Source: Neocallimastix lanati (nom. inval.) (Eukaryota; Neocallimastigomycota; Neocallimastigomycetes; Neocallimastigales; Neocallimastigaceae). Taken from it: a stretch of DNA of 64,000 nt. The notes below the pieces were generated by a model. The model made no database searches, was not told the origin of the DNA, and saw only the letters and a list, made by a program, of their open reading frames with translations. Positions 14,511-26,130 of this stretch are shown in pieces. A program made the translations under genes and the position numbers. The DNA lies in the NCBI GenBank assembly GCA_016946835.1, contig JACVTC010000027.1, positions 437,501 through 501,500 of the forward strand. The letters are read 5' to 3'. The stretch's first letter is position 1; each line of letters begins with the position of its first letter.

Positions 14511-14714
14511 TTTCATATAATTTGAAGATATTCAAATTTTTTATTTTTTATTTTTTATTTTTTATTTATTATTTTTTCTTTTTTCTTTGTAAATTTATTA
14601 CGAAACAAATAAACTAAAACAAATGAAAGAAAAAATAATTAAAAATGTAAAATTTATTCTATTATATATTTAATAATATTTTATTTTTTTTTTTTTACTC
14701 ATTAAATAATAAAA

Positions 14715-15290
14715 AATTTTAGTTCTATAGAGTCCTAGATATCTATATAGTTATGGCATAAGATTGTATTTATTCTATAGTTTACCCTATATATATATAT
14801 CTTATATAGCTTATGACTTATTATGGTTATTAACTATAATTGTCGCTATTTACTACTATTTATATTAATAGGCCATCTAATAATAGATCTACCATATTAA
14901 TTCTAGCTTATAATTATATAAATAATCGCTTCTAATTTATTGCTATTTAACAAGCGCAGATAGTGATCATATAGCATTATATCTTTTGTATTATATAGGG
15001 TATTCCATAATAATACTCTAAATAGCTGTTATATCTATTAGTTACCGATAGTTAGGATATTAATTAATGGTGATTTAATCCTTAGAAATTTTATATATTA
15101 TCCTACCTCTTCTATAGTAGTTAGGATTATTGATATTATGTAATATATATATTAAATTTATCCCTTGCAGTTCTTAGCTAGTTAATACTAACTACTCATA
15201 TATAGATTATCCTTATTTAGCCTATGATATATCTTTAATCGTTACAGATATAAATAGTAGGATAGATAAGTTGATCCTAGATAATTAAAT
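14715..15290. mobile_element. TA-rich decayed patch, probable old repeat
   Basis: This block differs from everything around it. It almost lacks homopolymers and is full of TA, TAG and CTATA words, with scattered GC positions. No open frame survives on either strand. The texture matches DNA driven by C-to-T change, as in RIP-like decay of a transposon. No family can be named from the sequence. Confidence 0.35.
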
Positions 15291-16060
15291 AAAAACTAAT
15301 TAAAATTTGATAAATATATATATCAAACAAACGATTTAAATTTAAATAGGATTATGTAATAATTATAATATTAATTATATTCAGTAATAATCTTGAAGGT
15401 TTTCTTATAATTTTAATAACTTTTCATTTTTTTTTTTTTTTTTTTTTTTTTTATTTTATTTTATTTTTATTTTGGATTCTTTGGTTTATTGTAGAAATAA
15501 ATAATAAGAGTATTATGTTATATTTATTCTAAACGAAACAAAATTAAATATATACATATATATTTAAAATAATAAATAAATATTTAAAATAAACTATTAT
15601 TTTAAATTATATATATAGAGATTCAAACGATAATATTTTTCCACAAGGAGTTACCATCAATGTATAAGAAGAGTTAGAGACCCTTTCTTCCTTAAAATTC
15701 ATAAAGTAATTTTTTTTTTTTTTTTAATATTAATATAAAAAAAATTTTCATATATATATATATTTTTTTTTTGTTTTGTTTGATTTTTGTTTTTTTTTTG
15801 TTTTATTTTATCTTTAATGATTTAATTAATTATAATAATAATAATAATAATAAATATAAAGGATATATTAAAAAAGACTATTTTATTAACTCATTACTAT
15901 ATAAAATTTAAAGATAAGATTTTTTTTTTTTTTTTCAATAGAGAATATTAAAATTAAAAATGAAACATAATATGTATATGTATATGTATATATATATATA
16001 TTAATAATTCTATTAATATTTTTTTTTTTTTTAACTTTTATTATTTTTATTTATTTATTT

Positions 16061-16091
<31 letters not shown>

Positions 16092-16295
16092 TTTTATATT
16101 CATTGATATGATATCTACTTTATATATATATTTATGCTTATATTTATACTAATTAATATATTCTTATTTATTTATATATTTTATTTTATTTTAGTTATTT
16201 ACTCTTTTTATTTTTATTTTTTTTTTTTTTACTATTATTTTTATTATTTTTCTAATAAAATAATTTATAAAATGAAAAAAAAAAAAAAATTTTTT
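15291..16295. other. gene-free AT-rich spacer
   Basis: Poly-T runs and AT repeats only. A short frame near 16134-16316 is T-rich translation plus antisense of the neighbouring gene. Confidence 0.65.
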
Positions 16296-17270
16296 TTATG
16301 CGCCTTTAAAAGGTGACTTATAATCTTTTAAACTATTAATTTCAGTGGTAGTTTCATCTATAATTGCAGAGGCGTAGATATTTGCAACTGTCATTATAAG
16401 TGGAAGAAATGGTACAACAAAATTAATATGTAACCAATTTTGGCAACCAATGGTTAAACCCATAATTATTAAAGAAAGAGCAATACTGATATAGTTTACT
16501 ACATCTTTATAAGGAGATAAAGGAACTTCTTGATCGTCGGACAAAGTATAACGTTTATATTTAGGACCGGTTTTCTTATATTTACCTCCTTTATTATTAT
16601 TCATGAAATTTAATTTAGCTAATAATTTTTTGAAAGTACCATTTCCATTGGAATTGTTTGAGTCATAGTCTTCTTTTCCATTATTATCATCGTCATCCTC
16701 ATTTTCTAAACGTACATAATATTTATGAGTGGTATATTGTCTGAAGGTAGTAGTTGTACAACAGATGACCAACCATGAAAGGAAAACAATAAAGAAACTT
16801 AAAAATGTAAATGAATTTATAATTAATTCGAAAGTGAAACTATTTTTTTTTTTTTTTTTTTTTAAAAAATAAATAAATAAATATATAAATAAAAATTTCG
16901 TTTATCAAATAAAGTGGTTTGTTGTTGTCATTATTATTATTGCCATTATTATTTTAAAAATATTTATAAATATAATTATCATTTCATTATATAATATAAA
17001 AAGAATAAATATTATTTGTTTTTATTAAGATTAAAATTTATTATATAATAATATAAGAGATAAAAATTAATAAAAGATTTTTTTAATATTTTTAAATGTA
17101 TACATATAATTTATTTATATATTTTTAAATTATACTATTAATTTTCTTACAATAAATTTAATATGATAAAACCAATTGAGATAGCTATCTATTTATTTAT
17201 AACAGAATTAAGGATTTATTATAAAAAAAAATAATAAAAAAAAAAAAAAAAAATCAGTAAAAACCCAGTT

Positions 17271-17301
<31 letters not shown>

Positions 17302-17680
17302 TTTTATTTTAAATAAATATTTTCTTATTTTTAAACACTTTTATTAATATATTTTATATATAAATAAAATAAATAAATAAATAAATAAAATGTATATAAT
17401 TATTACAGAATACTTTTCGTTATTTTTATCATTTTTTTCAGTTAACAAATCAATGATTTCTTCTTGTTCTAATAAATTATAATTATTATCATTGTATATA
17501 TATATATATAAATTAAAAATTAATATTATATTTTTATTTTATAGAGAAAAAAATATATAATAATTATTATTTTAAAATCATTTTATATATTTCTTATTAA
17601 CCTTCATCATTATATAATATACTTTCATCTTCATTGAATAAATACTTTTTTCTTGCTCTTTGAATAGTTTCGGTATCCAT
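16296..17680 (-). CDS. small multi-pass membrane protein, three exons
   Basis: Exons on the minus strand are 17680-17602, 17468-17414 and 16839-16296. Introns are GTTAAT...TTAG (133 bp) and GTATTC...ATAG (574 bp). Phases 1 and 2 match exactly, giving 225 residues. The N-terminus starts MDTETIQRARKKYLF and continues as an acidic stretch through EQEEIIDLLTEKND. A first membrane helix follows (about residues 46-71, ending SWLVICC), then an acidic/Asn-rich loop with a basic KGGKYKKTGPKYKR segment. Two more helices follow, around ISIALSLIIMGLTIGC and FVVPFLPLIMTVANIY, with a short charged tail. There is no catalytic motif, so I do not recognise a function. The RARKKYLF/EQEEII start feels like a conserved fungal membrane protein, which is memory-based inference. 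Starting in exon 3 alone would lack an upstream ATG and cut the first helix. The 55-bp middle exon is easily missed. Confidence 0.75.
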
Positions 17681-18334
17681 TTTTTTTTTATTTAAAAATA
17701 TTTAATAATAATTTTGATTTCAATAAATAAATAAATAAATAAAATATATATGAAATTATAATAATAATTATAATATTAAATTATTATGAATAGATTATTT
17801 AAATGAAATTTAATTTTAGTAATAATAATATTAATAATAAATAAATAATAAAATAAAAAAAAAAAAAAAAAAAAAAAAAACAATAATATTTTTTATGATA
17901 TAAAAATAATTAATATTAAAAAAATATATAATAAATAAAAATATATAGATTTTAATAATTAATTGGTTAAATTAAAAAATTTAATGATTATACAATAATA
18001 AAATTTATAATTAAAAAAGTTTTCGAAATACATAAATAAAAAAAAAAAAAAGAAAATCGAAAAATTAATATTAAATAACTTTTTGTCTTCTGTATTTCTA
18101 TCCATTTCATTTATTTATTTACTATTTATTTATTTACTATTTATTTATTTACTATTTATTTATTTACTATTTATTTATTTACTATTTATTTATTTACTAT
18201 TTATTCACCATTTCTTTATTTATTTATCTATTTATTATTTATATTATTTATTATATTATATTATTCAATTATTTTAAATTTTTCTTTTACTAATATATAA
18301 AAATGTACAGAAAATAAAATAAATAACAGATAAT

Positions 18335-18365
<31 letters not shown>

Positions 18366-18529
18366 GAAAATAAAATAACAGAGAATAAAATAACAAACTT
18401 TAATATATGATTGTATGAATAGTATATAAAGAACAAAATAGAAAAATTGAAAAATTGAAAATTTATTATTATTTTTAAAATTCTTTAAACATTGAAATAG
18501 TTATTAAAAATATATAAGTATAGTATAAA
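17681..18529. other. AT-rich spacer between divergent genes
   Basis: This is the likely 5' region of the membrane-protein gene on the left and of the pseudogene on the right. It has poly-A runs and a 15-bp tandem repeat (listed separately). No specific control site can be supported. Confidence 0.55.
18106..18205. repeat. 15-bp tandem repeat
   Basis: About six copies of ACTATTTATTTATTT. In one frame this gives a FIYLL repeat, which is an artefact of the period being a multiple of three. Confidence 0.9.
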
Positions 18530-19430
18530 ATGGTAGAAGTAATTGAAGAAAATACAGAAGAATTTTATAAATAATTAAAGGGTAATTGTAATTTAGAAAA
18601 ATTATTAGAAATTACAAAAAAAAAAAAAAAAAAAAAAAGTTTATTTTTATATGAACTATTATTCAAACATGACAGTATAAAAAACCATGAATGTGTAATT
18701 GAAATAAGTATTTTAGCTAATTAACTATTTATAATATATAATGAAAAACAATATAATAAATTAATTAATATATATAAGGATAAATGTAATCAGAAGCTTG
18801 AAATAAAACATCCGGATTATGTATTTAAGTATATTATTATAAATAAATATATAATAGATAAATTATTTAGTGAAAAAGATGAAAAAATATTTTTCCAAAT
18901 ACATTAAGATGTTCGGATTAAATTTGTTTATAAAATCATTATATAGATATAATTATATAGATTATAATTTATTTAATTTATTTAATAGAACAGTTTATAA
19001 TTGAGATAAACCTAATTTTAGGTTTGAAGTATCAGAATTCTATCATGATAATAAAATATTATTGGAACAAGTATTAAAATCTAAAAATACTGCTAATTAT
19101 TTCATAGACGAATTAATTGGAACAGGATGTATCAGTATATCATTATTAAAATTTATTTCAGAAAATATTGATGTATCTATTATTAAACATAAACCTTATT
19201 ATAATTTCGATTTAGCTTTACCTTTTAATATTATAAAAAAAAAGTATAAAAATGAAATTTTAGGACCTAATAAATTATATGTAAAATGTAATGATAAATT
19301 TTCTGAAGAATTTATAAATATTTTTTTTTTTTTTTTTTTTTTTTTTCGTAAAATATGTTTTTGTATATCAAATATAAAGTATAAAGTTTTTTTTATTAAG
19401 TTTTATAAATTTCACTTTATTCAAATTTAA
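18530..19430 (+). pseudogene. broken gene of unknown family
   Basis: A start at 18530 (MVEVIEENTEEFYK) opens a reading that continues for about 290 codons only through several lesions. These are TAA at codon 15, a poly-A tract at about 18616-18638, TAA after ISILAN, TAA with a frame change near 18905, and TGA in RTVYN*DKPNF. The last would be Trp if it arose by TGG-to-TGA change. Intact-looking stretches include KHDSIKNHECVIEIS, HPDYVFKYIIINKYI, and a clean tail from about 19020 (VSEFYHDNKILLEQVLKS...LGPNKLYVKCNDKFSEEFIN) that ends in a poly-T run. Lys/Asn/Ile-rich codon use matches the locality. I do not recognise the family; helical repeat proteins of large paralogous sets are one option. 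The density of lesions makes a live multi-exon gene unlikely. Confidence 0.55.
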
Positions 19431-19965
19431 CATTTCAATATAGCGAAAAAAAGAATTCTTTTGATATTAAGTTACACATAAATAAAAATCATATATATAT
19501 GATAATTAATTCTTGTTTTATTATTTTTTTATTTTTTTCTTTTTTTTTTTTTTTTTTTTTTTTTTAATACTACTTTGACTTCACTAAATAATAATTAAAA
19601 AAAAAAAACGAAAAAGAAGATTATCAGCAATTTCATATCATTTAGATAAAAAAAAAAAAATTAATGAATAAAATTATTGAATAAAAAAAAAAAAAAAAAT
19701 TATTTTCCACTTAATTTAGAAATTATTTAAATTATTATAGGATATTTTTATTTTTCACAATTCTTTATTATGTCTTAAATCATATATTTCTTCTACTCTA
19801 AACTTATTTTCTAACTTCACAACTTTTAAATTAATAATTAAATGAAAAGAATTATTCAGAAGTTATTGAAATAAATTATGAAAAACAAAAACATAAGAAT
19901 TATATTTAGAGTTCTTATTATTAATATTTTTAAGTATTATTTTAAGTGTATAATAAAACCGATAA

Positions 19966-20009
<44 letters not shown>

Positions 20010-20268
20010 CCTTTTAATTATTGTCTATTTTCTTCGAATATATATTCTCTATAAAGGTTATTTTAATGTTAATTAGTTCATTTTTATCATTATTATATAT
20101 ATATTTCTTTTTAAGTATTTTTTCTTTTTATTTTATTAAAAAAAATTAATAATTTAAAGTTAGAAATTATTTTCTTCATTAAATATATATATATTGAATA
20201 TTATTGTTTTTTTTTTTTTTTTATTTTGGAGTTTTTCTCTTTTCTTTTTCTTTTTCTTTCTTCCTTTT

Positions 20269-20270
<2 letters not shown>
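19431..20270. other. gene-free AT-rich spacer
   Basis: Poly-T and poly-A runs (for example about 19540-19565 and 19965-20005). No coding sequence seen. Confidence 0.65.

Positions 20271-20271
<1 letters not shown>

Positions 20272-20360
<89 letters not shown>
20272..20360. repeat. palindromic AAT/ATT compound microsatellite
   Basis: About 15 AAT units (20272-20316) pass directly into about 15 ATT units (20317-20360). The two halves are self-complementary, so the tract can form a hairpin or cruciform of about 44 bp. Confidence 0.85.
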
Positions 20361-20361
<1 letters not shown>

Positions 20362-20544
20362 AATGCAATCTTATATTATTATTATAAATACAATCTTTTA
20401 TTATTGTTATTATTATAAACACAATCTTTTATTATTGTTATTATTATAAATACAATCTTTTATTATTATTATTATTATTATAAATACAATACAATCTTTT
20501 TATAATTATTATTATAAATACAATCTATTATTATTATAAATACA

Positions 20545-20585
<41 letters not shown>
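20361..20585. repeat. minisatellite with AATACAATCTTTTATT core
   Basis: Six or so imperfect copies of a unit of roughly 20-36 bp (ATAAAYACAATCTTTTATTATT plus a variable number of TTA), ending in a longer TTA run at about 20549-20585. Confidence 0.75.
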
Positions 20586-20801
20586 GTATTAGTATTATTA
20601 GTATTATTGAAAGATTCAAATATAATTAAAAAGTAATTATTTAGAACTAAAATTGTAATAAATCCAATTAATAAATAAAATAATATAACATAAATACTGT
20701 ATATGTATATATTGATATTAAGCTAAAATTAAATATTGTTCATTAAAGTATTATAAATATTTTATAATGCTGCTTTATTATGTAATAATTTGTACATAAG
20801 A

Positions 20802-20953
20802 GTATAAAAGAAATATAATTTTATAAACTTAAGAACAAAGGAGTTTTAAATATTATATATTATTTAAATAAATGTATAATATTTAATAAATTGTTATTAA
20901 CATAAAATTACATATTTTCATTGAGTGCTTATCACTTTATAGAGTGTGACTCC
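20802..20953 (+). repeat. 5' LTR of copia relic
   Basis: Pairs with 23935-24091. Shared blocks include TATAAAAGAAAT, TTTTATAAA, GGAGTTTTAAA, TTTAAATAAAT, CATAAAATT and the terminal TGACTCCT. The exact TG...CA ends are not certain; the left copy may extend to CA near 20958. Confidence 0.75.
20803..20810 (+). promoter_or_regulatory. TATA box of copia LTR
   Basis: TATAAAAG is kept at the same place in both LTRs (20803-20810 and 23936-23943) although most of the LTR has diverged. This fits the element's own promoter; whether it still works is unknown. Confidence 0.4.
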
Positions 20954-22890
20954 TAAACAAATTAAGAGTCTCAAATAAAAGAGACTAATTTTATTAATTT
21001 ATATAAATTTATATATTATTAAAACGTTTTAATAATATATGCTTTAATTTTTAACAAATTAAGTATTTTTATTTGATGTCATAGAATGGCTAATAAAAAA
21101 AAAGTAATAATAAAAATAAAATTATTATTGAGGAGAGCTTGACTTCCATCGATTCCAACTGAAAATAATGACGATGAATCCATCTCTTCTTATGATGATG
21201 AATCTAACGATAAAAGGATCATCATAGTAAATATTATGATAGCATATCAAAATCAGTCTTTGAAATTAAAGATTTTAAATTAAATAAAGAAAATATTTTA
21301 GATTGATATGAACCATTAAAAAAAGACATTTAATAGTCAATGATCCTTATAATTATGCTAAATTTTCAGACATGAACAGAAGTCATATAAAATCTGACAA
21401 TGCTGTTCAATCTATCATACTATCATAATAAAAAAAATAAAATAAGGAATATTAACAAGGATGTAAGACTGTTATAATTAACTTAAAATTAATCAATAAC
21501 AATTACATTCATATATATTAATGATATAATTAATTTATTTGAGTAATATAAAATTGGATGTAATATGTTAAAAAGAAGTCATCTTGATGAAGAGACAAAA
21601 CTTTTATACGCATTATACGAATTGGATAAAACTGATATTAATTCACCACCAATTTATAATCATAAAAGTTTCAAAGATTTAATTGAATAAATGCCATGAC
21701 TTTGTTGAAAGAGTAGAAATCCTAAGGTCGAAAAATACTTTTATAAATGATTTAACGCCATTAGTATAAATAGAAATAAAAAATATATAATAATAAAAAT
21801 TTTACTAAAAATGTTAATAATAAAAATGAATAACTAATATTACTACTACATATGCAGAACCCAAAGGCCATTCTACTGATTATTGTAAATAATAATTTTT
21901 TTATTAAAGAAAATGATATATATTAAATAATAACAACAAAAAGAATTATAAAAAGATTAACAACAAAAATAAAAATTTTTATAAAGGATATAATACAAAT
22001 AATTATCATTCTAGTAACATAAATAACGAGAATAAAAATAATAATTATAGAATTGATTATAATTAAAATTATGAAAATAGTGATAATAATGAAGATGAAA
22101 CATACATTGACTTTACTGGAAATATTTCAGTTATTCATAATTGCAATAATATAAAATTTAAAGATAATAATAATAATTCCATACAATGGATTACTGACAG
22201 TAATACTAGAATGATAAAAAAAAAAAAAAAAGTTTAACATATAATATAATTAATCTAAAAGATATATCAAAAAAATGAATTAATAAAAATATTATTTATC
22301 TAAATATAGGTACATACAATGGCAAATTTAAAAATAATAATTTTATTTTATCTAATGTATATTATGGGACCTATATTAAAAATAATTTAATTTAAACTTA
22401 TTCCATTCTCAATAATGGATGTATAATAATAATAATGAAACTCGTTAATAACAAAGATCGTTCACAGATATAGAAAAAGGATAAACTATTAGCAAAAAAA
22501 AATATATGCAAATGATGAAATTTCATTTGCTTTTGGCATTATATCTCAAAACAATATTATTTTTAATAATTCTATATTAATCATTGACAATAGTTTATAG
22601 TATACTCGTTTAGGGCACTTCTATTAGAAAAAAATATTAAACCATATATAATAAAACACACTAAAAAACCTACGGAATTAATTCATTCAGGTGTTGTTGG
22701 AAATCTCGAAACCTCTTTTTAATGAATTTAATTATTATGTTGCTTTTTTTGACGATTGTTCTAGAAAATTTTGGGTTGATTTAATTAAAAATGAATTTGA
22801 TGTTTATATCATTTTTTTGCTAAATTTCACAAGTTCATTACTAATATTACCATGAATAAAATTATTTCTATGAAAACTGATAATAGTACG

Positions 22891-22892
<2 letters not shown>

Positions 22893-22935
<43 letters not shown>
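22893..22935. repeat. (TA)n expansion inside integrase remnant
   Basis: About 21 TA units follow directly after the codons for DNSTEY in the dead integrase, adding an Ile-Tyr run. This is a microsatellite expansion after loss of function. Confidence 0.8.
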
Positions 22936-22938
<3 letters not shown>

Positions 22939-23394
22939 ATTCTTATTAATTACTTAGAATCAAATGGTATTAATTCCATTCTGCTAAACTTTCTTCTAAA
23001 TTTTAGGATTCTGTCATACTTTGTGCTACTCATTTTTATAATTTAAATCCTCATCAAAGTATTGATAATAAAATTCAGAATGAAATATTATTCAATAAAT
23101 CAGTGGATATATCTCATCTTAAGGTTTTTGGATGCAAAGCATACTTCTACAATAACTATAAATTTAATAGGTTTGGCAATGATACTAAACCTGGTATTTT
23201 CTTGGGATATGCTTCTTATTCATTAGGATATAATATATAAGATATTTTTACCAATTCCATTATTATATCATGAGATGTTTATTTCATTGAAAATATGTTT
23301 GGTAGTATTAACACTACTTTCTTTTGTGATAAATATATTTATTTTATTTTATTATTAATTATAAGAATTCTCTAATTGAGGGGTAATATACTAA

Positions 23395-23638
23395 TTCTTA
23401 TTCTAATAATAATAAGTATTCGCATTTAAACAATCCTTCAAATAACAATAATAGTAATTATAATAATAATAACAATAACTTTAATAATAATAATAATAAC
23501 AACAACAATAATAGCAACAACAGCAACAACAATAATAATAATAATTATAATAATAATAATTATAATAATAATAACAATAACTTTAATAATAATAATAACA
23601 ACAACAATAATAGCAACAACAGCAACAACAACAACAAC

Positions 23639-23702
<64 letters not shown>

Positions 23703-23705
23703 GTT
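23395..23705 (+). repeat. AAT/AAC repeat in copia linker
   Basis: Mixed AAT, AAC and AGC triplets encoding Asn with some Ser, with an internal duplication (about 23459-23536 and 23549-23633). It lies between the integrase remnant and the 3' LTR. Confidence 0.8.
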
Positions 23706-23934
23706 ATAGCAATAATAACAGTAATGTCAATTCAAATGCTAAATAAAAAAACTAAAAATAAAAATAACATTTTAAATCAAAATCAATCATCTGATGAAGA
23801 AAGGGGATATTCTAGCAAATCCAATAATGAATCATTAAATAAAAGAATATCTGATTCTTTAAACAAGAAAAGATCCTTTTAACTAAAAATATTTCAGGAA
23901 TACAAATGACCAAATTTTCAAATTTAATTTAAGA

Positions 23935-24091
23935 TTATAAAAGAAATTTTATTTTATAAATTTAAGAGCGGAGGAGTTTTAAAAAATTTTGTTAATACTA
24001 TTTAAATAAATAAATTAATATTAAATAAATCGTTATTGCCATAAAATTTCTTATTTCTATTGGATATTTATCTCTTCGGAATTTGACTCCT
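23935..24091 (+). repeat. 3' LTR of copia relic
   Basis: Diverged direct repeat of 20802-20953 in the same orientation. It has TATAAAAG at the left and TGACTCCT at the right end, and lies about 100 bp after the last linker coding trace. Confidence 0.75.
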
Positions 24092-24440
24092 TAAAATATA
24101 TATTTATATTTTTTATTTTTATAAATCTGTTTTTTTATTATATAAAAGATTAAATTTATACATTAAAATATAATAATAAATAAAAGTTAAAAAAAAAAAA
24201 AAAAAGTTTTTATGATAAAATAAAAATTTTATATGAAATAATATCTTTAAGGACATAAAATTCTTAAATTATTACATGGAAATTCATTTAAAGTCCTAAA
24301 TCTAAAAAGAATTTAAAATATTTAATCTAATTATAATAAAATTTTTTTTTTTCTGTTCATAAAGCATTTTATATGACTCTGTTTCTTTCTATTATTTTGT
24401 ATCTTTATATATAAAAAATACTAATCTTTCTATAAATATA
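24092..24440. other. gene-free AT-rich spacer
   Basis: A/T-rich flank of the copia relic; nothing supported. Confidence 0.6.
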
Positions 24441-24444
24441 GAGT

Positions 24445-24800
24445 TTTTTTTTTATTTTATTTTATTTTATTCAATCTGTACTTTATATTCATATTTCAAC
24501 TATTTATTTTATTTTATTTTATTTTATTTTATTTTATTTTATTTTATTTTATTTTATTTTATTTTATTTTATTTTATTTTATTTTATTTTATTTTATTTT
24601 ATTTTATTTTATTTTATTTTATTTTATTTTATTCAATCTGTACTTCATATTTATATTTCAACTATTTATTTTATTTTATTTTATTTTATTTTATTTTATT
24701 TTATTTTATTTTATTTTATTTTATTCAATCTGTACTTTATATTCATATTTCAACTATTTATTTTATTTTATTTTATTTTATTTTATTTTATTTTATTTTA
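24445..24800. repeat. TTTTA array with minisatellite cores, inverse of 1.9 kb locus
   Basis: Three copies of ATTCAATCTGTACTTTATAT... (ending TTTCAACTATTT), near 24468, 24632 and 24724, separated by pure TTTTA pentamer runs, the longest about 130 bp. This is the reverse complement of the minisatellite at 1905-2185. Confidence 0.85.
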
Positions 24801-25640
24801 TATTTCTTTTTTTTTTTTTTTTATTGATCTTAATAAATCAATTAGTTCGCATCTTCTCACCATTCATTTTAAATATATTATTCATTGTTTTCTATAATAT
24901 TTTAAAATTTCACGTTTTTTTATTTTTAATAAAAATTTTTTTTATCTTTTATTTCATTAAGTATATAATATATTGTAATATATTATAACAAATTAAATAA
25001 TATATTTGAAATTAAAGTTTAATTGAGAATCTGAAAAAAAAAATTAAAAAAAAAAATAATAATAAATTGATATAAAAACTAATAAGGAAATAAAATTAGA
25101 TATAATAATAAAAAATAATAATATATTTTACCTTGATAAAAAATTATAAAAATAAATTCATACATATAGGAAAAAAATATTTTACGTATTATTAAAAATG
25201 TTTATTATAAAAATGCAAAGGACCCTTGAATATTAATTATATTTATAATTATGTATTTATACACTAATATACACTAAACAAGTAATAGATAAACAACTAA
25301 TAATAATTAATTTATTTCTCTTTTTCTTTTTTTCTGTATTGATTAATACTTAAAAATATTTTTTTCTATCTTTTTTTTTTAATCAGTTAACTTAATATCA
25401 TACATTATCAATATCAACGCCACTATCAATTATATTTTTAGTTATTAATATAAATATTCAACATATATTGATACATATTAAATGTATACTACGATTACGA
25501 ATACTTTTCAATAGATTAAAATTATCTATTTTTGGATTTAAAATAGTTTAATTTATATTAAAATTTATAAACAATCTTAATAAAGCCATGACATCTTAAA
25601 TTACTAAAAAAAGATTTATATATGAAATAAACAAATAAAC
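24801..25640. other. gene-free AT-rich spacer
   Basis: No coding sequence or named repeat seen. Confidence 0.6.
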
Positions 25641-25644
25641 AAAT

Positions 25645-26130
25645 ATATAAATAATAATTAATAATAAATAATAAATAATGAATAATAAATAATAAATAAT
25701 GAATATATAAATAATAAATAAATAAATAATAAATAAATAAATAATAAATAATAAATAATAAATAATAAATAATGAATATATAAATTGTAAATAATAAATA
25801 ATAAATAATTGAATAATAAATAATAAATAATAAATAATAAATAATAAATAATAAATAATAAATAATAATAAATAATAAATAATGAATAATAAATAATAAA
25901 TAATGAATATATAAATTGTAAATAATAAATAATAAATAATTGAATAATAATAAATAATAAATAATAAATAATTGAATAATAAATAATAAATAATAAATAA
26001 TAAATATTTGAATAATGAATAATAAATAATAAATAATAAATAATAAATAATAAATAATAAATAATAAATAATAAATAATAAATAATAAATAATAAATAAT
26101 AAATAATTGAATAATTGAATAATAATAAAT
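25645..26130. repeat. AATAAAT heptamer array
   Basis: Period-7 array (AATAAAT) with interspersed TGAATATATAAATTG and TTGAATAAT variants. The long minus-strand open frame here is a repeat artefact. Confidence 0.9.

Larger units (their letters stand above)
20802..24091 (+). mobile_element. decayed Ty1/copia element without reverse transcriptase
   Basis: Two diverged direct repeats bound the element: about 20802-20953 and 23935-24091. Both start at TATAAAAG and end TGACTCCT. Between them, in order: a gag start at 21086; a CCHC-like knuckle remnant (GHSTDYC, about 21865-21890); a protease-like WITDSNT (about 22187-22207); a GAG-pre-integrase trace (RLGHFY, about 22606); integrase core FFDDCSRKFW and KTDNSTEY (about 22746-22896); and HLKVFGCKAY and PGIFLGYASYSLGY (about 23116-23232). 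An Asn-rich linker encoded by AAT/AAC repeats (about 23395-23705) and EERGYSSKSNNES then lead straight to the 3' LTR. Reverse transcriptase and RNase H are absent. Stops interrupt every domain, so this is a dead copy. Confidence 0.85.

Noticed and set aside
18530-23900. Possible reassignment of TAA/TAG to Gln, because many in-frame stops sit where Gln would fit
   Set aside because: The intact genes use CAA for Gln and end at ordinary TAA or TAG stops; the in-frame stops occur only in decayed genes and elements.
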